Assembly (NCBI GenBank): GCA_963828015.1
Contig: CAWHCD010000006.1
Span: 186,001-250,000, forward strand
Length of the DNA: 64,000 nucleotides
Reading direction: 5' to 3'
Origin: CAVPUA01 sp963828015
Lineage (GTDB): Bacteria > Actinomycetota > Actinomycetes > Mycobacteriales > Jatrophihabitantaceae
The notes under the pieces are model-generated. The model made no database searches. It was given only the letters and a program-made list of their open reading frames with translations, and was not told the DNA's origin. Positions within the stretch are counted from its first letter, which is position 1, and the number at the start of each line of letters is the position of its first letter. Shown here one piece after another: positions 56,860 through 64,000 of this stretch. A program made the translations under genes and the position numbers.

Positions 56860-57546
56860 ATGCCGACCTTGCGCCTGCTCAGTTACAACATCCGGTCCCT
56901 GCGCGACGACGGCGACGCGGTGGCCCGGGTCATCCGCGACGCCCAACCGCACGTGGTCTGCATTCAGGAGGCGCCGCGGTTTCTGCGCTGGCGTTCGATC
57001 TGCGCGGCACTGGCCCGCCACAGCGGCCTGGTCATCGTCGGCGGCGGTCGTCCGGCGGCGGCTAACCTGCTGATGTCCTCGCTGGCCGTCGACGTTCGCC
57101 GCACCGAAGACGTGCTGCTGAGCAAGGCCCGCCGGCTTCACCAGCGCGGGGTGGCGATGGCCGAGTTGTCCTTGCTGGGTAGCCGATTCGTGCTGGCCGG
57201 CACGCATCTCGATCTGGAGGAGCCGGCTCGGATCCGCCACATCGGCGAGCTGCACGGCCATGTCGATGCCTTCGCCGGCGACCTGCCGTCGATCATTGCC
57301 GGCGACATGAATGACCTACCGGACAGCCCGGCCTGGACGCTGCTCGACCGCGCCCGTCCGGACGTTCATTCCGCCGTGGGCGTGGGCGACGGTTTCACCT
57401 ACAGCGCCACCGATCCGGTTCGGCGCATCGACGGGGTGTTCGCCGACCGGCGGGTGCGGCCGGTAAGCGCGGCCGTGCTCGCGTCGGCCGACACCCGGGC
57501 AGCCACCGATCACTGCCCGCTACTCGTGGAACTCGAGCTTCCGTAA
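56860..57546 (+). CDS. Endonuclease/exonuclease/phosphatase family protein
   Basis: A 228-residue EEP-fold hydrolase: LLSYNIRSLRDD with metal-binding Asn, HVVCIQEAPR with the metal-binding Glu, GTHLDLEEPARIRH, IIAGDMNDLPDSPAW with Asp/Asn, and TDHCPLLVELELP with the terminal Asp-His. Substrates in the family range from DNA to phospholipids and inositol phosphates. The ATG at 56860 begins the conserved core; a longer reading overlaps the glucokinase gene. Confidence 0.88.
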   Translation: MPTLRLLSYNIRSLRDDGDAVARVIRDAQPHVVCIQEAPRFLRWRSICAALARHSGLVIVGGGRPAAANLLMSSLAVDVRRTEDVLLSKARRLHQRGVAMAELSLLGSRFVLAGTHLDLEEPARIRHIGELHGHVDAFAGDLPSIIAGDMNDLPDSPAWTLLDRARPDVHSAVGVGDGFTYSATDPVRRIDGVFADRRVRPVSAAVLASADTRAATDHCPLLVELELP

Positions 57547-57547
57547 C

Positions 57548-57784
57548 TCACACGCCGATCGGGCGCACGGTGCGCACGGCGCTGAGCCACCGCTCGAGCG
57601 GTAAGGATCCTCGTCGGGCCGCGGTGACGCCGGCGTCGAGCAGGACGGCGTAGGGCGTGGCCGCAAGTTCAGCCAGTTGGGGTCGGGCGATGAACGCCTC
57701 GCGCTCATCCTCGCCGAACTCGCGCGGGTCGTTGCCGGTCAAGCGGCACCAAAGGATGAACACGGTGTCTTGTGGCGTCGTCAT
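57548..57784 (-). CDS. Small conserved protein of unknown function
   Basis: A 78-residue protein (MTTPQDTVFILWCRLTGND at the start) predicted to be mostly helical; a single Cys. No family recognised. GGAGGTGG lies six bases upstream of the ATG at 57784, a strong ribosome binding site, which rejects the 18-codon longer reading. It is the last gene of a minus-strand run and converges on the EEP gene with one base between stops. Confidence 0.7.
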   Translation of the reverse strand: MTTPQDTVFILWCRLTGNDPREFGEDEREAFIARPQLAELAATPYAVLLDAGVTAARRGSLPLERWLSAVRTVRPIGV

Positions 57785-57865
57785 TGAAACCACCTCCATC
57801 TCGGAGGTTCCGCCCCGAAGGTGGACAGACGCGATCATTGAGATGACGCGTCGGGGAACACCGTT

Positions 57866-58516
57866 CTAGAGAATGGCGCCGTCGTCATCGTCCTCATCGC
57901 GCGGATGCTCGCGCAGACGCATGACCAACATGGCCGCCCCGACCAGCAAACCACCGATTCCGAGCAGGATGGTGAAGTTGCTGTCGAAGCCCAGTCGACC
58001 GCCGAAGACCAGCACGAGGATCGAAAGCACCACAATCAGGATTGCGCCGACGGTCAGCCCGGCCAGCCGGGGCAGGGGTGGCGGTGCAGGCGGGACGTAG
58101 TGCTCTTCGATGTCGTCCTCGACCGGGTGCGGATCGATGCGCGCGCGCCATTCGGAGTCCTCGCGCGAGAGGTCCTTTTCAGCCGATCGGATGGCCGCGA
58201 TGGTGTCGACATGCCAGTCGCTGACCAGCGCACGGAACTCGGCGTCGGTGTCGCGACCCCCCAGTGACTCGGGCACCGGGATCGGGTCGCCCGAACCCGC
58301 GGCGCGCGACGCGACGGCGATGATCGTGCGGGCGTCGCTGCGCTCCTCGGCGGCGACGAAGACCCGGTCGTGCGCGCCGCCGGATTCGACGTAGGCGGCG
58401 ATGCGGGCCCGGCCGAGGGCCTCGAGCACCATGCCGGCCAGTTGCGGTTCGACGTCGGCCACCGGCAGGAAGTTCTCCGCACTGAGCCCGTTGTCGCGCC
58501 GTTGCCCGTTGGTCAT
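57866..58516 (-). CDS. Conserved membrane protein with soluble N-terminal domain
   Basis: A 216-residue protein: an N-terminal domain (1-85; VLEALGRARIAAYVESGG, RVFVAAEERSDARTIIAV) resembling a DUF2007-type signal-transducing beta-alpha fold, a linker rich in Pro (EEHYVPPAPPPLPRL), and two membrane helices (about 152-172 and 179-198) followed by an acidic C-terminal tail (REHPRDEDDDDG). Function unknown. The ATG overlaps the stop of the hydrolase gene by four bases. Confidence 0.8.
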   Translation of the reverse strand: MTNGQRRDNGLSAENFLPVADVEPQLAGMVLEALGRARIAAYVESGGAHDRVFVAAEERSDARTIIAVASRAAGSGDPIPVPESLGGRDTDAEFRALVSDWHVDTIAAIRSAEKDLSREDSEWRARIDPHPVEDDIEEHYVPPAPPPLPRLAGLTVGAILIVVLSILVLVFGGRLGFDSNFTILLGIGGLLVGAAMLVMRLREHPRDEDDDDGAIL

Positions 58517-59277
58517 CTGCGCTCGTCCTCGGCGCTGGCCCCGAGAATCTGCTGGGCGAACTCAATGCTGCCGTCAAAGATCAGCTCGGCGTCGTTGTCG
58601 AGCGTCGCCACGTGATAGCTGTTCTCGAGGATGATCTCACGGACCGACGTCGACGTGGCCCCCTCGATCAGCAGGCGTCCGGAGAGCGGCTCGACGACGT
58701 GGTCTTCGCGGCTGCGGTAGAGCAGAACTGGGGCGCTGACGTCGGGCAGATCGGCGACCACGACCTTCCACAGCTTCTGCAGTGATACGAAGGCGACCAG
58801 CGGGGTGCGGTCGAAGGAGGACTCGGCCTGCCCCGGCTTCTTGATGTCGCCGCCGATCGAGGGCCGCGACTTGATCGCCCAGGTGATGTATTTGGCCAGG
58901 GCGACATCGCGGCGTTCGGTGCCGTAGGACGGGTTGACCAGCACCAGGCCGGCCAACTGATGCTGCTCGGCCAACCGGGTCACCAACGTGCCGCCCATCG
59001 ACAGGCCGGCGGCGAAGACGTGCTCGCAGCGCTCGGCGACCTCCTGGTAGGCGGTCTCGACCGCTTCGTACCATTGCGGCCAGCTGCTCTTGTTCGCGTC
59101 CTGCCAGGTGGTGCCGTGGCCGGGCAGGCGCGGCAGGCGCACCGTGAAGCCGGCCGCCGCCAGCCGTTCGGCCCAGGGCCGCATCGAGGCCGGCGTGCCG
59201 GTGAAGCCGTGACTGAGCACGAAACCGACGTTCCCACCGTCAGCCGCGAACGGCTCGGCGCCCGGAAGCAACTCCAC
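58513..59277 (-). CDS. Alpha/beta hydrolase (carboxylesterase/monoglyceride lipase type)
   Basis: About 254 residues. HGFTGTPASMRPWAE forms the oxyanion region, AAGLSMGGTLVTRL the nucleophile elbow with catalytic Ser, REDHVVEP the Asp and NSYHVATLDND the His, the arrangement of Est30-like esterases. The GTG at 59277 follows GAGG and begins VELLPGAEPF as in homologues; a GTG at 59322 would add a basic 15-residue tail. Together with the acyltransferase upstream on the other strand it suggests glycerolipid turnover. Confidence 0.87.
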   Translation of the reverse strand: MELLPGAEPFAADGGNVGFVLSHGFTGTPASMRPWAERLAAAGFTVRLPRLPGHGTTWQDANKSSWPQWYEAVETAYQEVAERCEHVFAAGLSMGGTLVTRLAEQHQLAGLVLVNPSYGTERRDVALAKYITWAIKSRPSIGGDIKKPGQAESSFDRTPLVAFVSLQKLWKVVVADLPDVSAPVLLYRSREDHVVEPLSGRLLIEGATSTSVREIILENSYHVATLDNDAELIFDGSIEFAQQILGASAEDERR

Positions 59278-59413
59278 GGGAGGTTTCCTCGGTCTCGATC
59301 GGTTGGGGGACTGGCCGGGCACAGTGTGCCTGCCTCATCATGCCCCGCGCGACGGTCGATTTCGACCTCTGTCCGGCCGCCGTGGCGCGTTGTCCGGCTT
59401 GCCCGGCCAGGGC

Positions 59414-59419
59414 TAGGCT
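59414..59419 (+). promoter_or_regulatory. -10 box of the leaderless acyltransferase transcript
   Basis: TAGGCT ends six bases before the ATG at 59426. Confidence 0.5.
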
Positions 59420-59425
59420 CGGCTG

Positions 59426-60187
59426 ATGTTCTACTGGGTGGCCAAGTCGTTGATCCTTGGCCCCGTGCTGCGCGGTCTGTGGCGACCCTGGGCCGAGGGG
59501 CTGGAGAACATCCCCGACGACGGACCGGCGATTCTGGCCAGCAATCATCTCTCCTTCTCGGACTCGTTCTTCATGCCACTGCTGGTGCCCCGTCGAAAGG
59601 TAACGTTCTTAGCCAAGGCCGAGTACTTCACCACCCCGGGCATCAAGGGCTTCTTCTCGAAGGTGTTCTTCGAGAGCGTGGGTCAGGTTCCGATCGATCG
59701 CGATGATGCCGACGCCTCGCGCGCGGCACTCAACACCGGGGTCCGGATGCTGCGCGAGGGGCGGCTGCTGGGTATCTATCCCGAGGGCACCAGATCTCCG
59801 GATGGGCGGCTGCACCGCGGCAAGACCGGCGTGGCCCGGCTGGCGCTGGAGGCCGGCGTACCGGTGATCCCGGTGGCCATGATCGGAACCGACAAGATCC
59901 AGCCCACCGGGCGCCGTATTCCCAAGCTGCGACCGCGCCCGGGGGTGCGCTTCGGTGCGCCCCTGGACTTCTCCCGCTATGAGGGGATGGCCGGGGACCG
60001 GTTCGTCGAGCGATCGATGACCGACGAGATCATGTACGAACTGATGCAACTGTCGGGTCAGGAGTACGTCGACGTGTACGCGGCCACGGTCAAGGCCACG
60101 GGTCCCGACGTGGCCTTCGGGGCGCGCCCGGGCCAGCGCGAACTGCGTGAGGCCGCCGATCGCCTGCCCGACGAGCGCGCCGGTTAG
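59426..60187 (+). CDS. plsC: Lysophospholipid (1-acylglycerol-3-phosphate) acyltransferase
   Basis: A 253-residue PlsC-family enzyme acylating lysophosphatidic acid or related lysolipids: SNHLSFSDSFFMP contains the HX4D catalytic motif, FLAKAEYF and GIYPEGTRSPDGRLHRGKTG hold the glycerophosphate-binding EGTR, and VPVIPVAMIGT is the fourth motif. Position matches Rv2182c, implicated in PIM/phospholipid acylation. It is followed two bases later by the exoribonuclease gene. Confidence 0.9.
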   Translation: MFYWVAKSLILGPVLRGLWRPWAEGLENIPDDGPAILASNHLSFSDSFFMPLLVPRRKVTFLAKAEYFTTPGIKGFFSKVFFESVGQVPIDRDDADASRAALNTGVRMLREGRLLGIYPEGTRSPDGRLHRGKTGVARLALEAGVPVIPVAMIGTDKIQPTGRRIPKLRPRPGVRFGAPLDFSRYEGMAGDRFVERSMTDEIMYELMQLSGQEYVDVYAATVKATGPDVAFGARPGQRELREAADRLPDERAG

Positions 60188-60189
60188 CC

Positions 60190-60666
60190 GTGCGCTTCTT
60201 CTACGACTGCGAGTTCATCGAAGACGGCACCACCATCGATCTGGTCTCGATCGGCGTGGTGGGCGAGGATGGGCGCGAGTTCTACGCGATCTCGACCGAG
60301 TTCGATCCCGCCCGCGCGATCGACTGGGTGCGGCGCAACGTCCTCGACAAGTTGCCCCCGCCGTCGGACAAGGCCTGGCGCTCGCGGGAGCGCATTCGCG
60401 AGGATCTGCTGACGTTCCTGCAGGCCGCCGACGGCCCGATCGAACTGTGGGCCTGGATGGCCTCCTACGACCATGTCGTGCTGGCCCAACTGTGGGGCGA
60501 CATGCGGGCGCTGCCCCGAGCCATCCCACGTTTCACTCACGAACTGCGCCAGGAGTGGGAACGCCGCGGCTGCCCGGAGATGCCGCCGCAGCCGTCGGAC
60601 CAGCACGATGCGCTGGCCGACGCGCGCCACAACCTGGCCCGTTGGCATGCCCTCGCGGCTGGCTAG
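60190..60666 (+). CDS. 3'-5' exoribonuclease (RNase AS type)
   Basis: A 158-residue DEDD-superfamily nuclease: RFFYDCEFIEDGTTIDLVSIG with Asp and Glu, LWAWMASYDHVVLAQL with the middle Asp, and SDQHDALADARHNL with the last His-Asp pair. It matches the mycobacterial Rv2179c enzyme, which trims adenylated 3' ends of RNA in vitro. GTG start two bases after the acyltransferase stop. Confidence 0.9.
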   Translation: MRFFYDCEFIEDGTTIDLVSIGVVGEDGREFYAISTEFDPARAIDWVRRNVLDKLPPPSDKAWRSRERIREDLLTFLQAADGPIELWAWMASYDHVVLAQLWGDMRALPRAIPRFTHELRQEWERRGCPEMPPQPSDQHDALADARHNLARWHALAAG

Positions 60667-60676
60667 GGAGGCGGCA

Positions 60677-61702
60677 ATGCGCATTGGAGTGCTCACCGGC
60701 GGCGGCGACTGCCCTGGTCTGAACGCGGTGATCCGAGCCGTGGTCCGCAAGGGCGTGATGGTGCACGGTCACGAGTTCCTGGGCTTTCGCGATGGCTGGA
60801 AGGGTCCGCTGGAGGGCCTGACGATGCCGCTCGGAGTGCCGGAGGTACGCGGGATCCTTCCGCGCGGGGGCACGATCCTCGGTTCGTCGCGAACCAATCC
60901 GTTCACCGTCTACGGGGGTGCGGAGCAGCTGCGGGCCAATCTCTCCGCGTTCGGCGTCGACGCGCTGATCGCCATCGGGGGCGAGGACACCCTCGGCGTG
61001 GCCAACCGGTTGCACGCGCAGGGGGTGAACGTCGTCGGTGTGCCCAAGACGATCGACAACGACCTCAACGCCACCGACTACACGTTCGGCTTCGACACGG
61101 CGGTGAACATCGCGATGGAGGCGATCGACCGGCTGCACACCACGGCCGAGTCCCACCACCGGGCGCTGATCATCGAGGTGATGGGCCGCCACGCCGGCTG
61201 GATCGCTCTGCATGCCGGGCTGGCCGGCGGCGCGAACGTGATCCTGATCCCGGAGATCCCGTTCTCGCTCGAGCGCGTCTGTGCCTACGTCGAGAGCCGG
61301 TTTCAGTCCCACTACTCGCCCATCATCGTGGTCGCCGAGGGCGCAAGCCCCAACGGGGGCGAGAGCGCCACGATCGACAAGGGGCTGGACGCGTTCGGCC
61401 ATGTCCGGCTCGGCGGAATCGGGGAATGGCTGGCCGGGCAGATCGAGCTCAAGACGGGCAAGGAGGCCCGGACCACGGTGCTCGGGCACATCCAGCGCGG
61501 GGGTACGCCATCGGCCTTCGATCGGGTGTTGGCGACCCGGTTCGGGTTGCACGCCGTCGACGCCGTCCACGACGGTGACTTCGGGGTCATGGTGGCGCTG
61601 CGCGGCACCGACATCGTCCGGGTGCCGCTGGTCGATGCGATCACCGAGCTCAAGACCGTCGGTCCCGAGCTGTACGCCGAGGCCGAGGTCTTCTTCGGCT
61701 GA
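60677..61702 (+). CDS. pfkA: 6-phosphofructokinase, PPi-type active site
   Basis: Phosphorylates fructose 6-phosphate in glycolysis. The 341 residues contain LTGGGDCPGLNAV, IGGEDTLG, PKTIDNDL and VMGRHAGWIAL. Position 104 is Asp (GGED) and position 124 is Lys (PKTIDND); ATP-dependent enzymes have Gly at both, whereas PPi-dependent actinobacterial enzymes have this pair. The donor is therefore probably pyrophosphate. GGGAGG precedes the ATG by five bases. Next in order are aroG genes as in mycobacteria. Confidence 0.94.
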   Translation: MRIGVLTGGGDCPGLNAVIRAVVRKGVMVHGHEFLGFRDGWKGPLEGLTMPLGVPEVRGILPRGGTILGSSRTNPFTVYGGAEQLRANLSAFGVDALIAIGGEDTLGVANRLHAQGVNVVGVPKTIDNDLNATDYTFGFDTAVNIAMEAIDRLHTTAESHHRALIIEVMGRHAGWIALHAGLAGGANVILIPEIPFSLERVCAYVESRFQSHYSPIIVVAEGASPNGGESATIDKGLDAFGHVRLGGIGEWLAGQIELKTGKEARTTVLGHIQRGGTPSAFDRVLATRFGLHAVDAVHDGDFGVMVALRGTDIVRVPLVDAITELKTVGPELYAEAEVFFG

Positions 61703-61705
61703 CGT

Positions 61706-61790
61706 CCAAACCCTCGCGAGTGGGCGCCAACTCCCCGAGTGGTCCGCTACACGCGTCCACTCGGGGGTTTCGCGCCCACTCGCGGGTTGG
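61706..61790. terminator. Large hairpin between pfkA and aroG with repeated CGAGTGG motif
   Basis: Left arm 61706-61742 and right arm 61757-61790 pair over most of their length around a 14-base loop. Each arm holds two copies of CGAGTGG or its complement CCACTCG. A strong terminator is likely; the motif resembles short palindromic repeats common in high-GC actinobacteria. Confidence 0.6.
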
Positions 61791-61817
61791 TGGCCGATTT
61801 CGTTGGTGCGGGTCGCC

Positions 61818-61823
61818 TACGCT
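61818..61823 (+). promoter_or_regulatory. -10 box of leaderless aroG
   Basis: TACGCT ends six bases before the GTG at 61830. Confidence 0.5.
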
Positions 61824-61829
61824 GATGTC

Positions 61830-63196
<1,367 letters not shown>

Positions 63197-63200
<4 letters not shown>

Positions 63201-64000
63201 TCGTCGATCTGCGCTCGGACACGGTCACCCGGCCGTCCGCGGCGATGCGTCAGGCCATGGCCGAGGCCGAGGTCGGTGACGACGTCTACGGCGAGGATCC
63301 GACCGTCAACGCCCTGGAGGCCGAGGTGGCCCGGTTGCTCGGCTTCCCGGCCGGGCTGTTCGTACCGACGGGTTCGCTGAGTAACCAGCTCGGCCTGCGG
63401 CTATTGGCCGATCCGGGTCAGGAGATCGTCTGCGACTCCCTCGCCCACATCGCGCGGGCCGAACTCGGCGCGGCGGCGGTGTTCTCGGGCATCACGTTTC
63501 GCACCTGGGCCGCCGAGCACGGGCAGCTCGACGTCGACCGGATCGCCGAGCTGATCGCACCGAACGCCGGTCCATATCAGGTCTCGACGGTCGCGATCGC
63601 GGTCGAGAACACCCACAACTTCGGTGGGGGCACCGTCCAGTCGGCTGCGCAGCTCGACTCGGTGCGCGAGCTGGCTGGGGCCAACGGCCTGGCCCTGCAC
63701 CTGGACGGGGCCCGCCTGTGGAACGCGCACGTGGCCACCGGGACGCCGCTGGCCCAGTTGGCGGCCGGGTTCGACACCGTCTCGGTCTGCCTGTCCAAGG
63801 GCCTGGGCGCGCCGGTCGGCTCGGTGCTCGTGGCCTCGAGCGAGCGGATCGCGCAGGCGCGCGTGTGGCGCAAGCGATACGGCGCCGGCATGCGTCAGGT
63901 GGGCGTGCTGGCCGCAGCCGGTCACTACGCGCTGACCCACAATGTGGCCCGGCTGGCCGAGGACCACGCCCGCGCGGCTCGGCTGGCCGACGCTCTCGGG
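63197..64000 (+). CDS. ltaE: Threonine aldolase family protein (3' end beyond window)
   Basis: PLP enzyme cleaving L-threonine or L-allo-threonine to glycine and acetaldehyde. The 268 codons seen include DLRSDTVTRPSAAMRQAM, VGDDVYGEDPTVNALE, PTGSLSNQLGL, VENTHNFGGGT, LHLDGARLWNA with the PLP-ring Asp, and the PLP lysine in CLSKGLGAPVGSVL. GTG overlaps the aroG stop by four bases. The C-terminal domain is outside the window; an amino-acid racemase or related beta-eliminating lyase is less likely. Confidence 0.9.

Overview
This is a compact, high-GC stretch of an actinobacterial chromosome. It holds about 60 genes, almost no intergenic space, no rRNA, no recognisable tRNA and no CRISPR array. 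Several traits point to a mycolata/Frankia-like actinomycete: an F420-dependent glucose-6-phosphate dehydrogenase, a PimB'-type mannosyltransferase, a lipoprotein L,D-transpeptidase, a class II DAHP synthase, a qcrCAB/ctaCEF respiratory cluster, and many leaderless transcripts. Gene content and order follow the Mycobacterium tuberculosis Rv2178c-Rv2222c neighbourhood (aroG, exoribonuclease, acyltransferase, ArsA-like operon, fadD15, pimB', NlpC/P60, UvrC-like nuclease, trpD, ctaE, qcrCAB, ctaC/F, asnB, adoK, hesB, cobT, gcvT, pepA, dlaT, lipB, lipA, glnA1, glnE, glnA2). The genus cannot be fixed from the sequence alone.

Layout. 1-12.6 kb: nadE (cut by the window edge), an L,D-transpeptidase, glnA2, a DDN-like protein, terC behind a yybP-ykoY-type (Mn2+) riboswitch, a class I amidotransferase, glnE, a PAP2 protein, fgd and a CorA homologue. 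12.7-20.5 kb: an oxidoreductase, a frameshifted EAL-GAF protein, glnA1, RDD and DUF4191 membrane proteins, lipA (one frameshift) and lipB. 20.5-31 kb: a pseudokinase, an NAD(P)-binding epimerase-like protein, dlaT/sucB, lpd, pepA, gcvT and cobT. 31-39.4 kb: an iron-sulfur and NAD neighbourhood with nadA under a near-perfect palindrome, a DoxX-Rieske fusion, an A-type Fe-S carrier, adoK, asnB, TusA, a lysine-free class V aminotransferase homologue, ctaC and ctaF. 39.7-46.8 kb: qcrB-qcrA-qcrC-ctaE, a pseudo-receiver, trpD and a CtaG-like protein. 46.8-53.9 kb: a DnaQ/UvrC-like nuclease, a MazEF pair, a small Cys-rich protein, a c-di-AMP (ydaO-type) riboswitch ahead of an NlpC/P60 hydrolase, pimB', and fadD15 with six frameshifts. 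53.9-64 kb: a SRPBCC/ArsA-like/CxxC operon running into a ROK kinase, an endonuclease-fold protein, an acyltransferase, an exoribonuclease, a PPi-type phosphofructokinase, aroG and a threonine aldolase (cut by the edge).

The genes cover nitrogen assimilation (GlnA1, GlnA2, GlnE, AsnB), lipoate and 2-oxoacid dehydrogenase function (LipA, LipB, E2, E3, GcvT), the bcc-aa3 respiratory chain, NAD synthesis (NadA, NadE), and envelope/PIM lipid assembly. The most notable observations are: a class V desulfurase homologue with no lysine at all, coupled to TusA; an operator overlapping the nadA -10 box; a DoxX-Rieske fusion; two riboswitches; a window-wide pattern of TAnnnT boxes 6-7 nt before start codons; convergent genes sharing a YTAG stop tetranucleotide; and eight single-base insertions confined to three genes, which look more like consensus errors than biology.
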